A DNA stretch of 64,000 nucleotides from Nemophila menziesii. Lineage: Eukaryota; Streptophyta; Magnoliopsida; Boraginales; Hydrophyllaceae. The notes beneath the pieces are model-generated. The model had not been told where the DNA came from. It worked only from the letters and a program-made list of their open reading frames with translations, and made no database searches. How positions within the stretch are numbered: the stretch's first letter is position 1; every line of letters begins with the position of its first letter. The stretch is from the NCBI GenBank assembly GCA_029959085.1, contig JARWIR010000023.1:7267860-7331859 (forward strand), given 5' to 3'. The position numbers were made by a program, and so were the translations under genes. This document shows, piece after piece, positions 1 through 9,836 of the stretch.

Positions 1-949
1 TATGACCAAATTTATTACACTAAAGGCAGATAATAGGTTTCCAGTCATATTTAACCTCTACAACACGTAAATCCTTAGTTCCAACATCAACAAACACTTT
101 GTCTGGTAATTCCTCCTTTGTATCAACTTCAATACATACTCTTGCATAGCCTAATCAGGGCTTTGACTCTGTAATAGAATCCATTTGAAGAGGTACACCA
201 ATACCACTTGCAACATAGCTCAGACCTCTCTGGGTCCAGAGATTCATAGGTACATTTATAAGCCTAGCCCAAATCGGAATTTTCGTAACATCAACCTTTT
301 CAAATTGAGTATCTAAAGACCATGGTCTAAGTAAAAGAGGATTACCATTAATATGACATAGCTGCTCCAAAGATTTGCTACAGAATTGTTGATTTTCGAA
401 TTTGAAAACATATACTCTTTTTGCACTAGATTTTACCTCCACTTTTCCTAAATTCTTCCACTGAAATTTAACGAAATTAGTTACAGCAAAGAAAGGCGGG
501 GGACTATCCAAAAAATGCCCAATTAAACAGTTAATCCAGAGCTCATCGCCTTCTTCGAACACATCCTTAGGCGGTTTGACGATTTTCTGACCTGTACGCA
601 TAGTGGGTGAGTGAAACTCTAGCTTAAAAGCTTTGTCTACAACTTTTTTGAACAACTTAGACCGTATGACTGGTTTATCTCCTTCTTCGTTTAGATCGGG
701 GGTAGGTGTGCTGACAACAACATTTGGAGTATAAATCGGAGTGCTAATCGGAGTGGTTACCTCTCTGTTCTTCAGTTGAGGCTCAATTACGTTGTTTACT
801 TTATTAGTAGTTTCACTACTCTCACCTTCTTCAAGAACTACGATATTAGGTGAGAAGATCTGCCTTTTTATGTTGCTGTACTTTGTTTTGGTTCTCGAAT
901 TTGAGCTTCCAGCTTGATTAACTTTGATTAAATTCAACATTTTAGTCAT
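1..949 (-). pseudogene. LINE-type ORF1 / DUF4283 protein, 5' part, broken and truncated by window edge
   Basis: The minus strand is open for 264 codons from ATG at 949 to a TGA at 155-157. The first ~110 residues are polar and low-complexity. Residues ~130-260 match the plant DUF4283 pattern: a W-x-x-CLIGHFLD block, a VYVFKF strand, PLLLRPW, then IPIWARLINVPMNLW and a GLSYVASGIG-P helix. Beyond the TGA the same frame continues as GYARVCIEVD and reaches a zinc-knuckle remnant C-x-x-C-N-K-F-G-H, in which a second stop (TAG, 20-22) replaces a residue. Known family role: nucleic-acid-binding ORF1 product of plant non-LTR retrotransposons; the reverse transcriptase frame would lie beyond the left edge. 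TGA could come from a C-to-T change in an Arg codon. The two stops argue for a dead copy. A host DUF4283 gene is less likely. Confidence 0.82.
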
Positions 950-1080
950 TTTTTAGAGCAGTAAGCACGGTTAGGGTGAGGGTGAATGGTGGGGAAAGTT
1001 TGATAGTGGTGGTCGGTTGAAGGTTGGAGTGTGGGAGAGAGAATGGAATTTTTTCTATGAAGATAGACTTGTTGTTAGAT
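950..1080 (-). other. Pyrimidine-rich leader upstream of the DUF4283 frame
   Basis: Read on the minus strand, the ~100 bases before the ATG at 949 are C/T-rich (runs of CTCTCTCCC and CACCCTCACCC), unlike the AT-rich surroundings. This is what a 5' untranslated leader of the element would look like. No TATA box or start site can be assigned. Confidence 0.35.
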
Positions 1081-2310
1081 CCCAGATAATGGGATAAACA
1101 CCTAATCTGAAAAAGAAAATAAGCAAAAAGTGTGTTAAAAGCGGATAAAGTGGTTGAAAAAGAAAAGATGTTGTGGAATAAACTTATTGGCTGATGAATG
1201 GCTAGGGAGGATTTTTTTAGTGTTAACTCTCATTGACTTGGTTACAAAACTTTACTTCATCTATAGATATTCTAATTCAACTCAAATCATATTCTTTATT
1301 GTGCGAAAATGTTAATTCAACCGACACACCTGACAAACAATAAAATCAATTACAATACACAACAAGAAATACTAAAAGATGTTTTAAAACATGAGATTTA
1401 ATCTGTATAGTATAGTTACGAGTATAAACAAGTTCAATAAAATATTGCATCTTTCAATAATTTTTGCTTAATCTTTACAATTCTAGGTTCCATAAATATT
1501 ACGTCTTCCAATATTGTTCCTTAACTGCGCTTACCATGCCACCAAATCAGGTATTGCATAAATATTTGACTTCTCCAAACTTATAACCCATCACCCATTT
1601 AATTTTCATGTTCTGGACCCTGAACCAAAACAATCGCATTACCCACTTTCTTAGTTCTTACCATGATCAAACAATTGACGCATCAACCCTCTCATTAATT
1701 ATGTAATACACAGTTAAGTACAAACAACTTCTGGTTTGTCTTTTGCCTATGAAAGTGATTATTATCGGATTTTTTTATCTTGAAAGAATGTGGAGTGATG
1801 ACTCGGGAGGAGACGGAGGAGGCAGCGGAAACAGAGGAGAAGGAAGCCAAAATAAGCTCTTCATCATCGACAAATTTACGGAGAGTATGCCGACTTCATA
1901 GAATAGATATAGGATTGTGCGATAAAAATTAATAACAATATTGGTTTCTGACTTTTACTAATGAGGGCAAGACAGTAAGTATGTAATGAATTTTTTATTA
2001 AATGGGAAACTGAATAATTTAAATGGGAAAAAATAATAACATGTCAATTTTTTAGCATGAACTTTTCTAATCATAATTTAAATAGGCATTTTCCCAAATA
2101 TTTTTAATAACTTTTACAAATATTTTAGTTTTAATTTAAAACGCTTTTAGCTTCAAAATAATCAATCCCAAACGGACTCTTAATATTCATATTACAATAC
2201 AATGACCAAAAAATCACGCATGGAATTGAGATTTACGTAAGTCAAATGATATTTAGACATATCATATTTTAATTAATTTCCATTTTTATGAATACAAAAG
2301 GGCTTTAACT
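1081..2310. other. Non-coding AT-rich flank, no gene seen
   Basis: No long reading frame or RNA gene is visible. The only coding-like patch is a 35-codon plus-strand stretch at 1797-1901, rich in Gly, Asp and Glu near its start (DDSGGDGGGSGN) and ending in TAG. It has no in-frame ATG nearby and no recognisable domain, so I leave it uncalled. Confidence 0.5.
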
Positions 2311-3030
2311 GAATTAAGCCACTCACGAGCAATTCGAGTTTGGCTTGAAAAAAGTTCGGTTCAAGATTGTGTTAAACTAAACGAGTCGAGATCGAGTCAA
2401 AAAACGAGCTCGTTTGTTAAACGAGTCGAGCTCGAGCCCAAAAACGAGCTCTTTTGTTAAACAAGTCGAGCCAAGCCGAGCCTTCTCGCGAGATATTCAT
2501 AAAAGTTCGTGAAAAATATAATCAAATTATAAATATCTAATGGACATTTTATTTAATATTTGACAATTCAAAAATTTAAAACTAATTACTATATTCAAAA
2601 CCTATCTTATCCCAACACTTACCTTTCACTCTCCCCCTCTACTTATCCAATTAAACAAGACTATTAAAATTCAACAATTCAAAGAAAGAGTATATAATTA
2701 TATTTAATGATAATTACAATAGTCAGTTATATACTAATTGAAAATCTATATAGTTAAAAGGTTAGTAACAATATATCTCATAATTAATCCAAATAAGTCC
2801 AAGATAAAAAATTTTCGAGCTCGAAATAGATTTAAACAAGATTTTGAGCTCGAGCTCAAAACACTTTTAAACGAGTTTCCGAGCTTGAGCTCGAGCTTTG
2901 TTATATTCTCATGAGCCGAGCTCGAACACTAACTTCACAGCTCGGCTCGAGCTCGAACTCGACTCGTTTAAATCTATAAATAAATAAACAACCATGGACA
3001 TATACTATTCGGCTTGGCTTACAACCCTAA
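2311..3030. repeat. Inverted-repeat (fold-back) element with GAGCTCGAG-rich arms
   Basis: The left arm (about 2371-2485) carries three imperfect ~42 bp direct repeats starting GTTAAAC-GAGTCGAG. The right arm (about 2840-2970) carries the reverse complement: CTCGGCTCGAGCTCGAACTC followed by GACTCGTTTAA at 2941-2971 pairs with AAACGAGTCGAGCTCGAGCC at 2419-2438. Between them lies ~350 bp of AT-rich sequence. The arms are strikingly richer in GC and CpG than the neighbourhood. This resembles non-autonomous DNA transposons or fold-back elements common in plants. I could not define terminal inverted repeats or a target-site duplication, so the ends are approximate and the superfamily is unassigned. 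Confidence 0.6.
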
Positions 3031-3368
3031 GTTACACCAACACTAATCCTATTTTTTAACATAGGTACTCAAATGAACGTTTGGGACATGGGTACTTCTA
3101 ACCCAAAAAATTCACTACATTGGGTATTTACAAATTTTACCCAACACAAAATAACGTTTAATTATATTTAAAAAGTGTGCAATTAAATTTTTATGTAACT
3201 AATTATCTGTTTACTTATAAAAATGCATATAGGATAATGGTAAAGAATAAACATATAAAGGTGTAAACTCAAGATTTTGTATTGACCTTTGAATAAAAAA
3301 TATGATCTCTGATGGAAGAAATGTTGTGAACTGAATAAAAACGATAAAGAGAACTCACAAAAATATGA
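3031..3368. other. Flank between the fold-back element and the first tandem unit
   Basis: AT-rich, no gene seen. Similarity to the tandem units starts abruptly at about 3366-3369. The sequence preceding this point in units B, C and the monomers (the GGTTTCTCTAGGATTTCC stretch) is absent here, so this marks the left breakpoint of the repeat domain. Confidence 0.5.
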
Positions 3369-4060
3369 TTTCTAGTACTCCATTACTTGTACGAAGGAAA
3401 TTTTCATTGTTTCTACGTCTACTAGCATGATTTTTTCCAGACACATAATATGCTCTCTTTGACGAAGGACCCTCCTAAATATGACATGTGCATAATTTAT
3501 CAACACTATTATCTGAGAAACAATGATTTTTCTTTCCACTATCCACGAAGAAATGGGATGGATCATTAGGATAAACAATGAGATGGATTCTACTTCCCAT
3601 ACCTTTCACCAGATCTACTACCAACCAATCTCCAAAGTGAAGATTCGTAAGACCTCTTGAGCACCTTGCTTCGAGCTTGTACATTTTACATTCACCGGCA
3701 TTTGATATAGGATACCTCAGAAATAGCAAAATTTACTTAACTCTTCATAATAGTTTTTTAATTTCCACATCAAAGAAGGATTGTAAATCCACCATGAACA
3801 TAGGTACTAGGCAATTATCGACCTTCCATAGAACTCTAGCTCTTAGGTACTTTAACATTTCATTTGCTTTCTGAATCTCATAGACTAAGATATGACATTC
3901 GAGGTTTTCGCAAATATCATTAGCATTATCTGGTGTGATACGCTAGGAGGGAGATAAATAAATTGGAGCCACACAGTGGCAATAGAAAAATCAACATCTT
4001 CTATACTCTGTGGATTTTTATGGGTACTAATTCATATTTTATGGTTCTTAACCATTTGTC
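3369..4060 (-). pseudogene. DUF4283 / zinc-knuckle remnant, unit A
   Basis: Read from ~4060 downward, the minus strand shows the middle and C-terminal parts of a DUF4283 protein spread over several frames: MVKNH, NPQSIEDVDFSIATVWLQF, then after a shift YLRARVLWKVDNCLVPMFMV, then GECKMYKLEARCSR and FGDWLVVDLVKG. The order (NH, D-F-S-x-A-T-x-W, LP, FLR-x-R, PLVP, Cys-rich, G-x-WL) is the usual LINE ORF1 layout, but stops and frameshifts break it. The best open piece is 84 codons (3475-3729), ending at a TAG where the array monomers read on. The N-terminal third cannot be recognised upstream. Confidence 0.65.
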
Positions 4061-5935
4061 ACTATCTGGACTAGTAATAGCCTCTTCATAGGGTTTTAAG
4101 ATCATCACTTGATGTGGTTATCATTTATATGATTTTCCTAATCAAAATTTATCTAGTATTACAATTGATTTTGGTGTATGATAATATCTATGTAACATAT
4201 AGGAGGCTTGTGCGCGATAAATTCTTCTATCCCTTGATTCTTGTTAACTTCCTTGAGGTTCATTAATCATCCCTAAGACCTCAAAGTTTGACAATTGAAC
4301 CTTAAATGAAACTATTAACTAATCCAGGAAAGGAAGATGGACTGGCATCTAATGCTCTCCAGTTTGAATAAATAACTCTAAATTTTTTAATTCATTATAA
4401 TCTATTTATACATTATGAGTTTCTTCACTATAGAATATCAATCTGGAAAAGTTATAAGCCTTACCAAAAACTCTTTATGTTTAGAATTGTGTAGAAATAT
4501 AATCATGTCATTTTTTTCGGTTTTCAACAAATCTATATTTGAAATATCTCAAGTCAAGCTTAACAATCATAAGTCGTTTAGCATAAATCAAACATTTTCA
4601 AAATACTATATTTTGAGGTTTGATTTATATCATCTCCGTACCCCATATAGATTTTATCGACTGATTGGTGAGACTTAAGAGTTCATTAAGTATGCAATTG
4701 ACTTTATTACATAATCCAACGAGTATACTCGAAAACCAGTGAATCTTATCATGGATTGCACTATATCCAATAAAAGGCATTTTCTCTTTCCGGACAAACC
4801 ATTAAAGCTTGGTAATTCAGGAGATGCTCACTGAGATGAAATCTAAGTTTTTCATAGATAATCAATTGTTAACATTTTCACTTCTAAAGGTTAATATCGT
4901 ACTGCCTTCATAATCTTATAGACTTTTTTCAAATATACTTAATAGTAGTTTGAACATTTCAAATAATTCATATTGGTGTGTCGTTTGACAAACACATATA
5001 TATCTAATTTATATATAATGAAAGAAATAAAGTAGGAATATTTATATTTAGTTAAATTATGGATTAGCCACATACATCAAACTGAAGTTGACATAAGAAC
5101 TCATTAGCACTATCTCCATTTTCATCAAAATGAAATTTTATCATATTTCATTGAGATAGGTCTCACAAGTTTCATATGATTCAAAGTTATATTCTTCAAG
5201 ATAATCTACCTTGTGAAACTAGTATACTATTTTCTCCTATTTTATGACATAGTCTACAACTCCAAATATTAGGTTTGATTAGTATGATTATCTATTTTTA
5301 TTTATGAACAGAAACAACGATATCACCTTTATGTAGTTACTTTAGGGAACTATAATTACCATATTGTAACTATCCAATGTGGTGTAATTCCTCGGTATGA
5401 AAGACTCTATTTTTCATTTTATACTACATTAATAAACTATAACCATCTTATGATCAAATGACTATTTTGTTCGAAAATAAGTTTACAAAAAAAAGTACAG
5501 GTTTTCTTATAATATATTTTTCCCCATAGGCATCTCAGGAGAATTAATTATATCAATTGTGGCTGCAATAATTGCTTTGAAACCAAAATTGTAATTTAAC
5601 TTCTCTATTTATTATAAGAGTATGAAACATATTTCACATATATACACTACTTGATAATTAATACCCCTTATGTGTAATAAATAGAAGTTAAAGACATTAC
5701 AAAAATAAATTTCAGTAATGCCTTTACCTTGTTTCTTTTAGTTAGATAAAACGTATCTTTTTGTTGTACTAAGTTACTTATACATTTTTTGGAGATATTT
5801 AAGGATTCATGATAATATCCTGCTTAGATGTCTTTGTAGTACAAAACTCGTGGATACGAACACAATTAGTACCAATTCGTATTACTCTAGATCTGTATGA
5901 TATGCATTTTATTCATCCTTAAGAGATACTATAGT

Positions 5936-6088
5936 CAAGAGATTATTGATCCTATCAATGAGTTTATTGTGCATAATAAAGAATCTCATGTTGAAGACAC
6001 AATACTTGAGATTGAACCAACAAAAATGTTTTATTCGAGAAGTGATTTAACAGAAATATCAAGAAATCTAACACTATTAGAGATCTAA
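5936..6088 (+). other. Unidentified short coding-like segment, unit A copy
   Basis: A plus-strand stretch of ~50 codons from CAAGAGATTATTGAT to TAA. It is open in the same frame in all three large units and shares the block EIEPTKMFYSRSDLTEIS. I do not recognise the family. Most differences between copies change the amino acid, so selection on a protein is not supported. It could be a captured exon scrap or chance. Confidence 0.25.
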
Positions 6089-6145
6089 AAAAGATATGGA
6101 CTTTACCTAAGAGATATATAAAAAGAAACTGTAAAACATGAATAA

Positions 6146-6320
6146 GTCCCCTGGTAGTTAGGTCGTTTCTCATTCATAAATAAAGTGATAATGAATGACC
6201 CCCTAGTAATCAAGTCGTTTCTCACGCATAATTACAGTGTGGTACATTACCTATTTTACCAAATAAAATAAGAGACTTAAAAATATTTAGCCCCTAGTAA
6301 TCTAATTGTTTCTATTTAGT
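6146..6320. repeat. Short spaced direct repeats (CCCCTAGTAATCAAGTCGTTTCT type), unit A
   Basis: Three imperfect copies of CCCC-T-A/G-GTAATC-x-AGTCGTTTCT occur at about 6148, 6200 and 6291, separated by ~50 and ~90 bp. A weaker fourth lies near 6369. The same set recurs in units B (about 15746-15920) and C (about 22827-23000). Function unknown; they look like internal repeats of the ancestral element. Confidence 0.45.
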
Positions 6321-7436
6321 TTTGTTGAGTTAATCCATTATAGAATAGATTATTATCAATCGCACATCCTCTGGTAGTCTAGACTTAAAACGTGAAATCA
6401 ATTATTGATACATATTATTAAGCAATATAGATTTTTTAAATTTTTACTTGAACTATAAGTCCACTTATTAGTCAAATCAAAACATGTAAACGTAACAAAT
6501 TAGAAACTCTACTTGCGATGGACAAGTCTCACAGAATATTGTATGTATCGTCTTAATAAACTCAATAATTTTTATTTTTCATGTGGAAATAACTCTAAGA
6601 TTCAAATTATTAATCTTGGATTATTTAAATCCTAAGCAATTTATATTAGTATTCTTGCAAAAAAATAATAATAATGCAACAACTATCAAATATAAGAAAA
6701 TAAATCAATATTTTATTTTATATTCATAAAACATTTTAATGATCTAAATCTTGATGGAAACTGTTACATTCATATTAAATAGTATGCATATGATCTAGTA
6801 AAGCTAATTATCAAAGACCATTAAACTTTTTATTTTTTCAATATGAATCAAAATAAAAGAACCAATGAAGCAGCTTCAGAACGTGATATTATCACTTTGT
6901 CCTATAAAATTACTACTATTATTTTAATAAGAATGAAAGTGTATCATGTGTCTTACAACATGACTCAAATATACACATATATATTTTAAGCACATTCGTC
7001 AAATAAAAGAAACTTTTTTTTTTCAATAGCTGCCTCAAAAAAAAGTAACAATGAAAAATTTCTCATTTTCTTATTTTTAATAGTGGCGCCCAACCAGAAA
7101 ATAATAAGAACACCTTTTTGTGTGAAACAGTATCGTAAAACTCAAAACTCTTTTACCTGCAAAGAAGAACAAAAACAAACAACTTCATTTTTCAAATTAT
7201 TACTCAAAATACAGTAAATAATTTTTGTAACCATATTTCAAACAAAAACCAACAAAAAAAATCTAATTCCTTTTTTTTGTTTGATGATAATCTATACAAT
7301 CATGAATATAGAAATTTACAATATCCACCTCATATAAAATCCAATAATAGAATGAAATATTTTATTGAATAAACCCTAAAACAATATTCATACATTGTCA
7401 TATAATAATCTTGTTTTAAATCATAAATTTCAACAA

Positions 7437-7451
7437 CCATGGCTCTGATAC
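7437..7451 (-). other. Primer binding site of a copia-type element, unit A
   Basis: On the minus strand the sequence reads (TA)GTATCAGAGCCATGG. It matches the usual plant PBS TGGTATCAGAGC, complementary to the 3' end of initiator methionine tRNA, with one mismatch. It is followed by GGTTGTTGAAATTTATG. This is the start of the internal domain of Ty1/copia-type elements and fixes the element's orientation as minus. Confidence 0.7.
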
Positions 7452-8465
7452 TATTTTAGCAGAGAAAACAAGTAATTACAAACCTGCAGCCAATCTAGTG
7501 CGATAAAAAACATAATATTATTTTGTATGCTTTTGGATCTGTATGATAATCAGATAAATAAGCCAGCTTCAAAAGCTTGAAGCCTCTACGCTTTGCAGTT
7601 CTTGATTTCCTTTCAGAACGATGATTTCCAACTTGGAGACTTGGTTACTTTTTGCGTTATGTGGCTTTTTGTTTCAAGTGAAAAGTGAAAAATTTGGTGT
7701 TATTGAATAAAAACATTATACATATAATAACTTTTGAAAAAATGAAAAGTCATCAACTTATTATGGAAATTGATTATCCTAATAATCTGATTCATTATCC
7801 ACTTGTAAAGTAGACTTGTACCTGTTACATCATACATATGATTTGGACTATCCTAGCAGGTGATATATTTCCCATTATTGGAGGTAGGTGGTTAACTCCA
7901 CAAATCTGCCAATTATGTGAACGAAACTCCTTCTATCTTTACCGCACGATCATCCTTTGACAAGGTTTTAATACAATCGGTATAATCTTATGACATTATA
8001 GAGTTTAAACATTTTATCTAGAGTTGATAGTTGACTCATCCCTAGGAACATATATACTAAGCTATGTCCAATATCCTTTCTGCTAGCATTATGACACACT
8101 AGTAGTCAAGTATCTAAGCACATCAAACACATAGACAACTATAGTGATGATCTCAGGACAAAGAATGACACATAAAAAATTAATTGTAGGGATTAACCCA
8201 CTTGACAGTTCAAGGTAATAAACTATTATGAATCTCTAATTTTATTCAGTTCGATAATCACATCTCTATGTGCATTATCTATGCATTAAACCGGTAAACG
8301 AGAAATTAAAATATTTATCCAATAAATAGTCGTTAACTACATATTAATCTTACCATATCATCTAGGGCCAAGCTCAATGGTCCTACGACTAAGAACAAGT
8401 TTATATTAAATCCCATGAGCTAGATTCTCAATATCATAACACCTTATGATTTATATTTCATAACT
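7452..8465 (-). mobile_element. Copia-type 5' LTR, unit A
   Basis: About 1 kb directly upstream (minus strand) of the primer binding site, conserved at matching positions in B and C. The low-coordinate end is set by the PBS. The high-coordinate end is approximate, near TTATATTTCATAACTT, where GTE-like sequence begins to follow. A has lost ~35 bp next to the PBS compared with B and C. No second LTR exists on the far side of the internal region, so the element is incomplete. No open reading frame is expected or seen. Confidence 0.6.
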
Positions 8466-8655
8466 TAAATAAAGATATTCCTCCTTATTATGTTGATGAA
8501 TTCCTTAATAGTAAAAGTTGTGTCAATGATTCAAGAAAGAAATTCCTTTGATCAATATTGTAGCGATAACTATTATCGTGCACAACAAACACTAATGTAT
8601 AATTTATTACAAGACAATCGAAGCTAGGGGATAATTACAACAATTATTATTACTA

Positions 8656-8782
8656 GATAAGGCCAAATTACAACAAGAAGCTAAGTTTGCTAAAATAAGA
8701 ACCGCAACTGAAGCTATAGCGAAGGCCAAAAAGGAGAGAACTTGAAAGAGGAGCTTCTAGAAAAGCCTTTCTCAAGATAAAT
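8656..8782 (+). pseudogene. GTE / BET bromodomain protein exon remnant, unit A
   Basis: Plus-strand codons read KAKLQQEAKFAKIR then TEAIAKAKKE. After a +1 shift in an A/G run near 8737 they continue RELERGASRKAFLKI. This pattern (KARLQ-x-EAK-x-A, charged Ala/Lys-rich helix, RELERE-AAR-x-ALL-K-M) is the conserved C-terminal coiled-coil of plant GTE8-like BET transcription factors. No bromodomain is present in the window, so this is one captured exon. The frameshift occurs at the same place in all three units, so the fragment was already dead before amplification. Another Lys/Glu-rich coiled-coil gene remains possible. Confidence 0.55.
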
Positions 8783-9509
8783 TTTTTTAAAAATTACACT
8801 ACACTAACCTATTAAATAATATATTAACCAACATAACCTAAATTTAGCAGTGAAACAACAAAATATCATACAAATAACTTAATATTATACAAACAAAAAA
8901 ATAAAAAAGAATACTATGAAGATGATATTAAAAAGTTGACTTGAGCCATGTGAAGATTTTATAAATTCAATGGAACCTTAAAGTATAAATATACAATTTT
9001 GTATAGGTTCAGATTTTTTTTAATGAAAACCTTGGGAGAGCACAAAAACAATTTTTGTAAAGTATTATTGAAGTGTTGATAACTTCACATCATAAAAAAA
9101 GGATAAATTTTTTTTCATTTTGAATGTATTTTTTGTGTATAGTCAAGATAGAAAAAATTAGTTAGAACATAACAAGTCTAACATGTGAGTTGATGATACG
9201 TATTATTTGCCACTCTTTACAAAGCTATGGAATTTTGTGTTTGTATCACATAGTAGAAAGTGGAAAAGCAACATATCAATTTATTTATTAAAAAATATAT
9301 AAGTATACATACAATTATATTCTTAGCAAAAACTTGAGAGAAGTAAAATCTTAAAATTTTGGTGCAAATGCTACTACCGGATATGATCACTTATAAGGAA
9401 GAAAATGGATAACCATTAATTAGAAACAAAACTCACAAACAATATCAAAAAAAATTTAACTCTTAAATTCTTTTATTAAATTAAAAATAAGTTATTTACA
9501 CACCCAGAA
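8783..9509. other. Non-coding, possibly intronic sequence after the GTE-like exon (unit A)
   Basis: AT-rich and conserved in order in B (18413-19140) and C (25493-26240). No further recognisable GTE exon or other gene is seen. Confidence 0.4.
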
Positions 9510-9836
9510 TTAAGAAACGTTAGATAGCAAACTGAAAAAAAATTTAAAAAAATCCTTAAACAAACTACAAACTTCCCAAATCTTTTCATCAATTAAGCTG
9601 ACTAATGTCTTCGTCTCTTTTTTCTCAACCATTCTCACGGCCACCAGAAGATGTACTTGCACCAAGACTTGACATATTTCAGTTGTGCTTCTACGCAATT
9701 TTATTAAATCCGTTTCTTCCCCGGCTACTCCATGAAGCTCTTTTTTTCCTTTTTTGCCATCTCCATTGCTCAAAGTAACTAGTGTAGCACCTGAAACAAC
9801 AACAGTTGAAACAAGGTGCATGATACCCGCATTCAA
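9510..9836 (-). other. Unidentified coding-like segment (108 codons), unit A
   Basis: The minus strand is open from ATG at 9836 to a stop at 9510. It contains MHLVSTVVVSGATLVTLSNG, then KKGKKELHGVAGEETDLIK, then RMVEKKETKTLVSLIDEK and IWEVCSLFKDFF. I do not recognise it. The block is less AT-rich than its flanks and recurs in B and C, where frameshifts or stops interrupt it. It may be a second captured exon. A different minus frame reads MSSLGASTSSAAGGHENG in unit C, so the true frame, if any, is uncertain. Confidence 0.3.

Larger units (their letters stand above)
4061..7436. other. Non-coding internal region of unit A
   Basis: This stretch lies between the DUF4283 remnant and the primer binding site. 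If the LTR belongs to a retrotransposon, this is where gag-pol should be, yet I see no protease, integrase, reverse transcriptase or RNase H motif in either strand. It is AT-rich and conserved in order in units B and C. That fits a non-autonomous (LARD-like) or heavily decayed internal region. Two smaller features inside it are listed separately. Confidence 0.5.

Noticed and set aside
4021..4100. Frame reading SPDSDKWLRTIKYEL, superficially like the start of a copia reverse transcriptase
   Set aside because: It ends at once in a stop and no RT motifs follow. An overlapping frame fits the DUF4283 order (NH ... D-F-S-I-A-T-V-W-L-Q-F) much better and is supported by unit C.
4415..4678. 87-codon plus-strand frame in the internal region of unit A
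   Set aside because: No domain, and not conserved as an open frame in B and C.
7083..7096. TGGCGCCCAACCAG on the plus strand as an alternative retroelement primer binding site
   Set aside because: It resembles some PBS sequences, but no LTR precedes it on the plus strand. The minus-strand initiator-Met PBS has an LTR in the right place.
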